From: JAWXCM01 sp034408745 | GTDB taxonomy: Bacteria > Acidobacteriota > Terriglobia > Bryobacterales > Bryobacteraceae | Direction: 5' to 3' | DNA: 14,298 nt | Assembly (NCBI GenBank): GCA_034408745.1 | Contig: JAWXCM010000248.1 | Coordinates: 1-14,298, forward strand | In this document: positions 6,754-13,742 of the stretch, in pieces | How the letters are laid out: every line of letters begins with the position of its first letter | Position numbering within the stretch: position 1 is the first letter of the stretch | Position numbers and translations under genes: made by a program | The notes under the pieces: generated by a model | Databases searched by the model: none | Seen by the model: only the letters and a program-made list of their open reading frames with translations | Told to the model about the DNA's origin: nothing

Positions 6754-7248
6754 ATGATTCGCAAACTGATGATGACATTCGTTACCCTGGCTGCTGCCGC
6801 CGCGTTCGCTCAGCCGACCCCTCAGACCCCCGCCACGTCGCAGACGCCGGAGCAGCGCATCGCGCACCGGGTGGAGTACCTCACCACCCTGCTCACGCTC
6901 CAGCCGAGCCAGGTGACGCAGATTACCACTATCTTTACGGATGAGTACAAGGCATCCAGCGCCCTTGACGCCTCAGTCGAGTCGGCACGGACAGCGGTAC
7001 GCGACGCGGTCACAGCACTGGCGAACGACTCGACGATCGACCGGCTGACCGCCGCCGCTGCAAGCCTCGAGGGGCAGGAGCAGGCAATTCACGCTAAAGC
7101 ACATGTGAAGTTCCTCACTGTTCTGACGGCCGACCAGCGTGCGAAGCTCGAGAAGTTTGACGGTCCCGGCGATGGCTCGCGCGGTCCTGGCGGTCCTGGC
7201 GGTCCGCGTGGCCCAGGACCTCGCGGCGCCGCTGTCAATCGCTTGTAA
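6754..7248 (+). CDS. Secreted Spy/CpxP-like protein with a Gly/Pro-rich tail
   Basis: I start at the ATG at 6754 because it gives a clean signal peptide (MIRKLMMTF, then an alanine-rich core ending AFAQ). The GGAGG upstream is 17 bases away, which is long, and the GTG at 6730 lies too close to it. The protein is 164 residues. LTLQPSQ at 47-53 and LTADQRAKL at 124-132 are the two LTxxQ repeats of Spy/CpxP, with a helical region between. Residues 136 to 158 form a collagen-like Gly-Pro-Arg tail. In Enterobacteria CpxP inhibits the kinase CpxA and is the strongest CpxR target. The adjacent kinase operon and the shared operator suggest the same feedback here, by inference. A terminator follows. 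Confidence 0.82.
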   Translation: MIRKLMMTFVTLAAAAAFAQPTPQTPATSQTPEQRIAHRVEYLTTLLTLQPSQVTQITTIFTDEYKASSALDASVESARTAVRDAVTALANDSTIDRLTAAAASLEGQEQAIHAKAHVKFLTVLTADQRAKLEKFDGPGDGSRGPGGPGGPRGPGPRGAAVNRL

Positions 7249-7308
7249 ACACAGACCTTTCCCTTTGTGGTGTTTCTCTCTTACTCCTTTCCAGCTCGAC
7301 AACGAGAT

Positions 7309-7347
7309 GGCCACTGTCGCCAGAAATGCCGGCAGTGGCCGATTTTT
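7309..7347 (+). terminator. Rho-independent terminator of the second Spy-like gene
   Basis: GGCCACTGTCG at 7309-7319 pairs with CGGCAGTGGCC at 7330-7340 (11 base pairs, one G-U), closing a ten-base loop. A run of five T follows at 7343-7347. It lies 61 bases after the stop codon and separates this gene from the exosortase. Confidence 0.8.
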
Positions 7348-7436
7348 GTTTCTGCCTCAGGGCAAGGAACCGCGTGCTTATATTGCGCTACACTGTCATA
7401 AAGGACACGGCGTAAGGCGCAGAGCACCTCCTTTTT

Positions 7437-8339
7437 ATGTCATCCGTAGCGAAACCTGTTCTCCCGGCCGAGCCGGCTCTCTCTCCCAGGTCGAATTCCG
7501 AGACGGCGCAGGTGCTCGCCCCGGTCATCTGGTTCGGACTCCTGCTTGTTCTTTGTTACCTTCCCATCCTCATTTTGCTGGTCAACCAGTGGAGCAACGA
7601 CGAGGATATGGGGCATGGTTTTTTTGTGCCCATCGTTGCAGGCTATATCGCCTGGCAGCGTAAGGACGAACTGGCGGGAATCGAGTCGCGCCCTAATTAT
7701 CTCGGGTTGGCTCTAATCATCTATGCGGCGTTTCAGGGCTGGATCGGTACCCTTGGAGCGGAGTTGTTTCTCGCCCGCACGGCGTTCGTGGAAGCAGTGG
7801 TGGGAACCGTCCTCTATCTGGGCGGCTGGAAAGCTCTCCGGATCCTCGCTTTCCCTCTGTCGCTGCTGGTGTTCATGATTCCGATCCCGGCGGTTATTTA
7901 CAACCAGATCACTTTCCCGCTTCAGTTGTTCGCGAGCCGGGTAGCTGCCGACCTGCTGGATCTGATTGGAATCCCGGTGTTGCGAGAAGGCAATGTGCTG
8001 GAACTCCCGAGCCAGAAACTCTCGGTCGTGGAAGCCTGCAGCGGTATCCGTTCTCTGTTGTCGCTGACTTTTCTGTCGCTCGTATACGCCTATTTCTTCG
8101 ACAACAAGACGTGGATGCGCTGGGCTCTGCTGATCGCGACAGTACCGATTGCAATTGCCGCAAACGCGTTTCGAGTGACGGTAACCGGTATTATGAGCGA
8201 AATCGACACCGAACTGGCGCATGGCTTCATGCACACCGCTCAGGGCTGGGTTATCTTCATGATCGCGCTCGCAATCCTCGTCGGTGTTCACCAGTTGATT
8301 GACCGCATTTACAAGAAGGTGGTTCGGCGTGCCAGTTAA
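7437..8339 (+). CDS. Exosortase (EpsH family transmembrane protease/transpeptidase)
   Basis: This is a 300-residue protein with about eight hydrophobic helices. Exosortases recognise PEP-CTERM tails on secreted proteins at the inner membrane, cleave them and pass the protein on, usually alongside exopolysaccharide export. The catalytic set is complete: Cys201 in VVEACSGIRSL, Arg246 in ANAFRVTVTG, and His266 in GFMHTAQGW. MGHGFFVPIV near the N-terminus is also typical. An in-frame TAA at 7413 rules out an earlier start. No Shine-Dalgarno is visible; the leader instead carries CACCTCCTTT, the anti-SD sequence itself. EpsI overlaps the 3' end, as in many exosortase loci. No exopolysaccharide genes or PEP-CTERM substrate are in view. 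Confidence 0.95.
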   Translation: MSSVAKPVLPAEPALSPRSNSETAQVLAPVIWFGLLLVLCYLPILILLVNQWSNDEDMGHGFFVPIVAGYIAWQRKDELAGIESRPNYLGLALIIYAAFQGWIGTLGAELFLARTAFVEAVVGTVLYLGGWKALRILAFPLSLLVFMIPIPAVIYNQITFPLQLFASRVAADLLDLIGIPVLREGNVLELPSQKLSVVEACSGIRSLLSLTFLSLVYAYFFDNKTWMRWALLIATVPIAIAANAFRVTVTGIMSEIDTELAHGFMHTAQGWVIFMIALAILVGVHQLIDRIYKKVVRRAS

Positions 8340-8994
8340 TTTCGATTCTTTTCGTAAACCGAAAGCTCTCATACTCACCATTGTTCTTCTCTCGCAGGCG
8401 GCTCTGGTCTACGGCTTCCGGCGCAGTGAGACGATCCCCAGTCACGTTGCACTCCATGATCTGTCCAGGACCTTCGGCACATGGAACATGGTGCAGGAGA
8501 CGACCATCGACAAAGAAACTCTCGATGTTCTCAAGGCCGACGATACGTTGAACCGGTCCTATATGAACGGAGCCAATGGGGCAGGGGCGAATCTGTTCGT
8601 CGCATTTTTCAAATCCCAGCGCACCGGTCAGACACCGCATTCGCCCAAGAATTGCCTGCCCGGAAGCGGCTGGATTCCCTCCGTCTCCGATCATGTCATG
8701 GTGGATGTCGAAGGCCGCCCTGCGATGGAAGTCAACCGGTACGTGGTGCAGAAGGGCGACCATCAGAGCCTGGTCCTCTATTGGTACCAGTCTCGCGATC
8801 GCATTGTGGCCAGTGAGTACGAAGCGAAGTTCTGGGTTGTTGCCGACGCACTCCGTTATAACCGGACCGACACTGCGCTGGTTCGGGTGGTAGTCGCTAT
8901 CCGGCCGGGCGAGACAGTCGATACGGCCATGAACACGGCCACCGGCTTCGTCCGCGCTTTCTATTCTCCGCTGCGGCACCATTTCCCAGCCTGA
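8329..8994 (+). CDS. epsI: EpsI family protein (exosortase C-terminal-associated, DUF3485)
   Basis: I prefer the GTG at 8329, with AAGAAGG about ten bases upstream, over the TTG at 8299. The product is then 221 residues and overlaps the exosortase stop by 11 bases. A single N-terminal membrane helix (about residues 9-27) anchors a periplasmic domain. The EpsI hallmark HSPKNCLPGSGW lies in the middle, with LVLYWYQSRDR about 40 residues on. EpsI is found next to exosortases, or fused to them, and is needed for exopolysaccharide production in some hosts. Its biochemical activity is not settled. Here it is a separate gene, clearly coupled to the exosortase. Confidence 0.92.
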   Translation: MPVNFDSFRKPKALILTIVLLSQAALVYGFRRSETIPSHVALHDLSRTFGTWNMVQETTIDKETLDVLKADDTLNRSYMNGANGAGANLFVAFFKSQRTGQTPHSPKNCLPGSGWIPSVSDHVMVDVEGRPAMEVNRYVVQKGDHQSLVLYWYQSRDRIVASEYEAKFWVVADALRYNRTDTALVRVVVAIRPGETVDTAMNTATGFVRAFYSPLRHHFPA

Positions 8995-9003
8995 AGACCC
9001 AGT

Positions 9004-10026
9004 TTGAAAACAATGATCGCCTCCCGCTTCGCGTCCGCGCTGCTCGCCGTAGTTACCTGCGCAGGGCAGGGTCCGTCCGCGCCGCCGGCTCCACAAAGCG
9101 CGCAGCCGAACGCCGGACGCGACCAGCGGCTCGATTCGATGGACCGCCAGGTCGACAACCTGTTCTGGTATCTGCGGATGGCGGACATCGCTGAGGTGGA
9201 CGACGTTCAGTACACCAGTCTCCCGCCGGCCAAAGAGCCGAATCCCACTGCCCAGGGCTCGGGAAACCCCCTGATCATCCATGCCCTGACGCTGATTCCC
9301 AAAAAGCTGGACCGATCGAAGAAGCAGCCGTTGATTGTATTTGCGCACGGTGGCGTGCACAGCAACACCTCCAGCAACTACGTTCACGTTTTCCGCGAGT
9401 TGATTGAGCGTGGCTACTCCATCATCGCGCCCGATTATCGTGGCAGCACCGGCTACGGGAGTACCTTCTACAACCAGATTGATTACGGCGGGCGTGAAGT
9501 CGACGACGTCGATGCTGGCCGCGAATGGATGCTGGAGAGGTATTCGTTCCTGGATCCGGCCCGTGTCGGCATGATTGGCTGGAGCCACGGCGGACTGATC
9601 ACGCTGCTGAATATCTTCCAGCGACCCCAGACGTACACCGTCGCTTACGCCGGTGTCCCGGTCAGCGACCTGGTGGCCCGCATGGGCTACAAGTCCGACA
9701 GCTACCGGGCGATTTTCTCCGCTCGAACCCACATCGGCAAGACGGCCGACGATGACGTCAAGGAATACTTGCGCCGGTCGCCGGTGACTCACGTCGACAA
9801 ACTCGCGACACCTTTGCTGGTCCACACCAACACCAATGACGAGGATGTCAACGTTCTGGAAGTGCAGCGGCTGATTGCGGCCCTCAAGGCAGCCGGCAAG
9901 AAGTTCGAGTACAAGATCTACGACAACGCGCCAGGCGGGCACACCTTCAACCGGATCGATACGAAGCTGGCCCGCGAATCACGCGAGGAAGTCTGGAAGT
10001 TCCTCGACCGTTACCTGAAGCGCTAG
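9004..10026 (+). CDS. Secreted alpha/beta hydrolase, S9 prolyl oligopeptidase-like
   Basis: The start is either the TTG at 9004 (340 residues, GAAG seven bases upstream) or the ATG at 9013. A signal peptide covers about residues 1-20, followed by a Pro/Ala-rich linker. The catalytic domain carries the oxyanion HGG in VFAHGGVHSN, APDYRGSTGYG, the nucleophile Ser194 in GWSHGG, Asp281 in DEDVNV and His313 in GGHTF. This is the order and spacing of S9 peptidases, but there is no beta-propeller, so it is the lone hydrolase domain. It may act as a dipeptidyl-peptidase-like enzyme or an esterase; substrate cannot be told. It begins nine bases after epsI and may share its transcript. No PEP-CTERM tail is present, so it is not an obvious exosortase substrate. 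Confidence 0.88.
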   Translation: MKTMIASRFASALLAVVTCAGQGPSAPPAPQSAQPNAGRDQRLDSMDRQVDNLFWYLRMADIAEVDDVQYTSLPPAKEPNPTAQGSGNPLIIHALTLIPKKLDRSKKQPLIVFAHGGVHSNTSSNYVHVFRELIERGYSIIAPDYRGSTGYGSTFYNQIDYGGREVDDVDAGREWMLERYSFLDPARVGMIGWSHGGLITLLNIFQRPQTYTVAYAGVPVSDLVARMGYKSDSYRAIFSARTHIGKTADDDVKEYLRRSPVTHVDKLATPLLVHTNTNDEDVNVLEVQRLIAALKAAGKKFEYKIYDNAPGGHTFNRIDTKLARESREEVWKFLDRYLKR

Positions 10027-10145
10027 TGCCGGGGTTCGCTGTTCAGTACGATGTGGCGGACCTGGTCGGCACGCAGATCGGCATTGTGGCACGGCTGCCG
10101 AAATCGACTCTGGCGCAACTGCCGCCTCGTAAGCAGCAGCCCTAA
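10026..10145 (+). CDS. Possible 39-residue ORF overlapping the hydrolase stop (doubtful)
   Basis: A GTG overlaps the last base of the hydrolase TAG and opens 39 codons ending in TAA at 10143. The frame reads much like ordinary protein (QYDVADLVGTQIGIVARLPK), unlike a random GC-rich frame. It has no clear ribosome site other than coupling and overlaps the end of the convergent gene by four bases. It could be a tiny coupled gene, a remnant of a lost gene, or chance. Confidence 0.22.
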   Translation: MPGFAVQYDVADLVGTQIGIVARLPKSTLAQLPPRKQQP

Positions 10146-10618
10146 CGGGAGGGCGTCACGCGCAAACCGTCGAGGTCGATACGAAGTGGATCGGCGGTGG
10201 ACGCGTCGTGAGCGTCGATCCGCAGAACGACGGAATTGCCCGTGACCGGCACGGTCCAGGAGCGGTTTCGCGATTCGATCCAGTCTTCACCCGCCACGCG
10301 CGTGACTTCGGCCACCGGCTTGCCGTTGGCCGCCAGCCTGAGACCCGATCCGGTCTGGCGGGACCCGGAAGGCTGAAAACTGACGTACGCATGGTCGAAG
10401 CTCAGCGTCACCTCCGTGGTGCCCGCCGGGACACGAATACGGCACTCCAGTGACACATCTCCGGCAGAGGGCGCGTCCACCGAAACAGACAGATGCCGTT
10501 TGCCGTCCGATTCCCATGCAGCCCCACCCGTACGCCCCAGCGAAGTTCTGCGGCACGCCGCGGGATCCACAGTGACAGATGCCGCTGCCGCGAGCATGAT
10601 AATGGTTTGGGCGAGCAT
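10142..10618 (-). CDS. Secreted beta-rich protein of unknown function
   Basis: I start at the ATG at 10618-10616, which begins a signal peptide (MLAQTIIMLAAAASVTV). The longer reading frame upstream is Arg-rich and overlaps the divergent kinase. The product is 158 residues. The mature protein alternates short hydrophobic strands with polar turns (VSLECRIRVPAGTTEVTLSFDHAYVSF, SVVLRIDAHD, RIDLDGLRV), like a jelly-roll or carbohydrate-binding-type sandwich. I recognise no family. Two cysteines, one near the mature N-terminus and one in strand SLECRI, could form a disulfide. It is convergent with the hydrolase and divergent from the kinase at 10666. GGAG lies only two bases before the start, so the first residue is uncertain. 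Confidence 0.65.
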   Translation of the reverse strand: MLAQTIIMLAAAASVTVDPAACRRTSLGRTGGAAWESDGKRHLSVSVDAPSAGDVSLECRIRVPAGTTEVTLSFDHAYVSFQPSGSRQTGSGLRLAANGKPVAEVTRVAGEDWIESRNRSWTVPVTGNSVVLRIDAHDASTADPLRIDLDGLRVTPSR

Positions 10619-10665
10619 GCTCCCTATCGTATGGCCACCTTTCTGACGACCCCGGAGATTAGCGA

Positions 10666-11487
10666 ATGAGCGATCCTGCAGGTGCGTCGGCCGAGCGCGA
10701 ACTCGACCTGACACGGCGGAAGCTCGCGGAAGCACACAAAATGGCTTCGCTCGGTCGACTTGCGGCCGGCATCGTTCATGAGATCAACACGCCGATCGGT
10801 TCGATTCTGTCGAATAACGAGACCATCCGGCGCTCTCTCAACAGCCTGCGAAAGCTTCTGGGCACGGCGGTAGAGCAGGGCCTGCCGCCGACGCCGCGCA
10901 CGCTGGCTGTTCTCGATACGCTGGCCAGCCTCACGGACATCGACAAGATTGCGTGCGAGCGCATCCTCGGAATTATTCGTGGGTTGAAGACGTTTGCCCG
11001 TGTGAATGAGTCGGATCTCCAGCGGGTCAATATTCATGAGATCCTGCTGAATACCATTAAACTGACGAATTGTGTATTTCGGCGGCGGATCACCGTGGTG
11101 ACCGAGTTCGATGAAAATCTGCCCGATGTGGAGTGTTACCCCGGGCTGTTGAATCAGGTGTTCTTGAATCTTGTAGTGAATGCGTCGCAGGCGATTGAGG
11201 CGGAGGGTACGATAACGATTCGCACACGCAGCGACGGTGAACGTGCGCATGTGTCGGTGTCAGACACGGGCAGCGGAATTCCGGAAGCTGTTCGTCCCAG
11301 AATTTTCGCGGCGGGATTTACGACCAAGCCGATTGGCGAAGGTACGGGCCTTGGGCTCACGATTACTCGTGAGATTGTGGAAGATACCCACGGCGGCAAG
11401 ATTACATTTGAAACGGAAACGGGAGTCGGAACCACATTTCACCTGTGGATTCCTTTGCGTCAACCGAGATCACAGGAGCGACCGTAA
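10666..11487 (+). CDS. Soluble sensor histidine kinase without a sensor domain
   Basis: This 273-residue kinase has a GGAG nine bases before its ATG. It has no membrane segment and no PAS or GAF domain, only about 20 residues of helix before the H-box. His38 in GIVHEINTPIGSI is the phospho-acceptor, of the HExNxP kind found in NtrB-like and related kinases. The N-box lies in NLVVNASQAIEA, with G1 DTGSGIP, an F-box AAGFTTKPIGEG and G2 GTGLGL following. The stop codon directly abuts the start of a receiver gene, its likely partner. Since it lacks its own sensor, input probably comes through a protein contact made by the N-terminal helix. The pathway is not visible from this region. Confidence 0.9.
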   Translation: MSDPAGASAERELDLTRRKLAEAHKMASLGRLAAGIVHEINTPIGSILSNNETIRRSLNSLRKLLGTAVEQGLPPTPRTLAVLDTLASLTDIDKIACERILGIIRGLKTFARVNESDLQRVNIHEILLNTIKLTNCVFRRRITVVTEFDENLPDVECYPGLLNQVFLNLVVNASQAIEAEGTITIRTRSDGERAHVSVSDTGSGIPEAVRPRIFAAGFTTKPIGEGTGLGLTITREIVEDTHGGKITFETETGVGTTFHLWIPLRQPRSQERP

Positions 11488-11973
11488 GTGCAACCGAATG
11501 GGCAGTCCACGCCGGAAATTCTGATCGTCGACGACGAAGAAATGGTGGTCACCAGTATCCGCGCGTTTTTGACGCTGGAGACTGAGTTCAATGTTCATGG
11601 CTACATGGATCCCGAGCAGGCGGTTCAGTTTATGGAAACGCATCCGGTGGACGTCGTAGTCAGCGATTATTTAATGCCGAAGCTGAATGGAATTCAGTTT
11701 CTGGGCAAAGCCCGGTCGCTGCAGCCGGAAGCCGCGCGCGTGCTGCTTACCGGGCATGCCGACAAACAGTCGGCAATCCAGGCGATCAACGAAGTCGGTT
11801 TGTTCCAGTACCTTGAGAAGCCCTGGGATAACTCGCAGCTGCTGCTGGTGATTCAGAGCGCGATTGAACGCGCGACCTTGTTCCGTACGCTGAAGGAAAA
11901 GATTTCGGAGCTCGACAGCGCGCACTCCTCGCTCAAGGATGTGCAGTCACGGCTGTTACGGGCGTTCCTGTAG
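11488..11973 (+). CDS. Stand-alone response regulator (receiver plus C-terminal helix)
   Basis: A GTG immediately after the kinase TAA starts 161 residues, with AGGAG about ten bases upstream inside the kinase gene. The receiver covers residues 10-125, with Asp15/Asp16, phospho-acceptor Asp60 in VVSDYLMP, Thr88 and Lys111 in EKPW. The sequence GLFQYLEKPWDNSQLLLVIQ resembles receivers that sit before HD-GYP or GGDEF domains. Here the chain ends after a predicted coiled coil (ERATLFRTLKEKISELDSAHSSL) with no output domain. It could be a natural single-domain protein acting by contact, or the remnant of a longer regulator. The next start is only seven bases on, so no room for a lost domain remains. 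Confidence 0.9.
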   Translation: MQPNGQSTPEILIVDDEEMVVTSIRAFLTLETEFNVHGYMDPEQAVQFMETHPVDVVVSDYLMPKLNGIQFLGKARSLQPEAARVLLTGHADKQSAIQAINEVGLFQYLEKPWDNSQLLLVIQSAIERATLFRTLKEKISELDSAHSSLKDVQSRLLRAFL

Positions 11974-11979
11974 ACATTC

Positions 11980-12609
11980 ATGGAAGACAACAAAACGTTC
12001 CGCGAGCCCTCGCTGGCGCTGAACCGTATCTACACAAAGCGCGGCGATTCCGGGGAAACCTCACTGGTGGGCGGGCAGCGACTTGCGAAAGACGCGCTGC
12101 GCATTGAGTGCTATGGCACGGTAGACGAGCTGAACTCGTTCGTCGGTCTGGCCTGCATCGCTGCCGCTGAGGATACGCGGACGGCCCGGCTTGCCGGGAT
12201 CCTGCTTCGCGTGCAGCATGAGCTCTTCAACCTGGGTTCGATTCTGGCGACCATGCCCGAGGATGTCGGCCCGCAGCAGCCACGCGTCACCGACGTCGAT
12301 ATCAGGCAGCTGGAAGTGGAGATCGATGAGATGAACGATACGCTGCCCGATTTGCGGTCATTTGTGTTGCCTGGCGGAAATGTGCTGAACGCGCAGTTGC
12401 ACGTTTGTCGAACGGTGTGCCGCCGCGCGGAGCGACTGGCTGTGACGCTGTCTCGGGAAGAGCCGGAAGGCGCGATGGAACCGGTTCGGTATCTGAACCG
12501 GCTTAGCGACGCATTGTTCGTGTGGAGCCGCTGGGCCAGTGTGCAGCTGGGAGTCGGCGAAGTGTTGTGGGAGCCGAATCGGGCCGCTTCAGCGCGAAAG
12601 GTGGAGTGA
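11980..12609 (+). CDS. Cob(I)alamin adenosyltransferase, PduO type
   Basis: This 209-residue enzyme transfers the adenosyl group of ATP to cob(I)alamin to make coenzyme B12 in the cytoplasm. The PduO/MMAB signature is clear: the ATP-binding N-terminal motif YTKRGDSGETSLVGG at 18-32, YGTVDELNSFVG at 45-56, FVLPGG at 128-133, CRRAERLAV at 147-155, and the cobalamin-contacting YLNRLSDALFVWSRW at 171-185. It is full length. The gene follows the receiver after seven bases with no ribosome site of its own, so coupling to the two-component pair seems likely although no functional link is known. Adenosylcobalamin would serve enzymes such as methylmalonyl-CoA mutase, none of which is in view. Confidence 0.95.
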   Translation: MEDNKTFREPSLALNRIYTKRGDSGETSLVGGQRLAKDALRIECYGTVDELNSFVGLACIAAAEDTRTARLAGILLRVQHELFNLGSILATMPEDVGPQQPRVTDVDIRQLEVEIDEMNDTLPDLRSFVLPGGNVLNAQLHVCRTVCRRAERLAVTLSREEPEGAMEPVRYLNRLSDALFVWSRWASVQLGVGEVLWEPNRAASARKVE

Positions 12610-12629
12610 CAGAATAGAAGCAAACTGCA

Positions 12630-13742
12630 ATGCGCCAGCGACTAAAGAGCGTCAGCATTTCGGGCTATAAGTCCATACGTTCGCTCGTGGACTTCGAGCC
12701 TGGTTCGCTGACAGTTTTAATTGGGGCGAATGGTGCCGGTAAATCGAACTTACTTTCTTTCTTCAAGATGCTCTCCTGGTCCCTGGCGTCACCCGGCCAG
12801 TTGCAGGAATTCCTCGGGCGCCATGGTGGAGCCGGAGCGGTTCTTCACGACGGTCCCGAAAGGACTCGGGACCTCACGGCAAGGCTGACTCTGGAAACAC
12901 CTTCCGGTGACAATGACTACGCTTTCCGTCTCGCATTAGCTTCCGGGGACGTTCTCATCTACACCGAGGAGAAATTCCGTTTTGCCCGGCGCGACTGGAC
13001 AAACTCCGTACAGTGGACCTACCTTGATTCGGGGCATCGGGAAGCGAGACTGCTCGATAACACAGTCCAAAACACAACGGCCAGAACTATTCTGAGTTTG
13101 TTGCGCAGGTTGGTGTCCTATCAGTTCCACAACACTTCCTCAACGGCGCGAATGAGGGGTAAGTGGCACGTTGATGATTCACGCTATTTGAAGGAGGATG
13201 CCGGAAACCTTGGGGCGTTCCTGATGCGTCTGCAACAACAGAGTCCCGTTGATTACCGAAGAATCGTCGATACGGTGCGACAGGCGCTGCCCTTCTTCGC
13301 TGATTTCGAACTCAGTCTGGTGTACGATTCCGTCCTGCTGCAATGGCGGGAGGTAGGATCGGATGTTATTTTTAGCGCTGGACAGGCTGCCGACGGAATG
13401 CTCAGGTTTATCGCGCTCGTCGCCCTGTTGATGCAACCCGAGGACAATCTGCCGGACGTCTTGATACTTGATGAACCTGAACTGGGTCTCCATCCGTTCG
13501 CAATCGAAATATTAAGCGAGTTGATTCGCGCCGCAAGCCGCACCATCCAGGTCATCGTGGCAACTCAGTCCGTGTCCCTGATTGATCGCTTCGATCCCGA
13601 GTCGGTGGTTGTTGTCGAACGCCGCGGCCGGGAATCGATGTTCCAGCGGCTGGACCCGGAGGCGTACCGCAGCTGGCTTGAGGAATATTCGGTTTCGGAG
13701 TTGTGGGAAAAGAACGTTATCGGAGGCAGGCCAGCCCGTTGA
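12630..13742 (+). CDS. AAA-type ATPase (RecF/SMC-like, AAA_21), partner of a DUF4276 protein
   Basis: The product is 370 residues. It starts with a RecF/OLD-like ISGYKSIRSL strand, then Walker A GANGAGKSN at about 33-41. A middle section of some 200 residues is followed by a signature-like SAGQAADGMLRF, Walker B LILDEPELGLHP and an H-loop-like VIVATQS. These are the parts of an ABC-type ATPase whose head domain is split by an insert, as in OLD and related nucleases' ATPase halves. No nuclease or TOPRIM domain is fused. The next gene overlaps by four bases and encodes that function in its intact relatives. The gene appears less GC-rich than its neighbours, with more AT-ending codons, which hints at transfer. 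A role in defence against phages or plasmids is inference from the pairing. Confidence 0.85.
   Translation: MRQRLKSVSISGYKSIRSLVDFEPGSLTVLIGANGAGKSNLLSFFKMLSWSLASPGQLQEFLGRHGGAGAVLHDGPERTRDLTARLTLETPSGDNDYAFRLALASGDVLIYTEEKFRFARRDWTNSVQWTYLDSGHREARLLDNTVQNTTARTILSLLRRLVSYQFHNTSSTARMRGKWHVDDSRYLKEDAGNLGAFLMRLQQQSPVDYRRIVDTVRQALPFFADFELSLVYDSVLLQWREVGSDVIFSAGQAADGMLRFIALVALLMQPEDNLPDVLILDEPELGLHPFAIEILSELIRAASRTIQVIVATQSVSLIDRFDPESVVVVERRGRESMFQRLDPEAYRSWLEEYSVSELWEKNVIGGRPAR

Noticed and set aside
7160..7235. GGTCC-type repeats as a CRISPR or tandem DNA repeat
   Set aside because: They are codon repeats for the Gly-Pro tail, imperfect and short, with no spacers.
8257..9942. A 561-codon open frame on the minus strand
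   Set aside because: It is a shadow of epsI and the S9-type hydrolase, both of which have intact motifs and a signal or anchor sequence.
10142..10618. The secreted beta-rich protein as an exosortase substrate
   Set aside because: Its C-terminus (LRIDLDGLRVTPSR) has neither a PEP motif nor a membrane helix.
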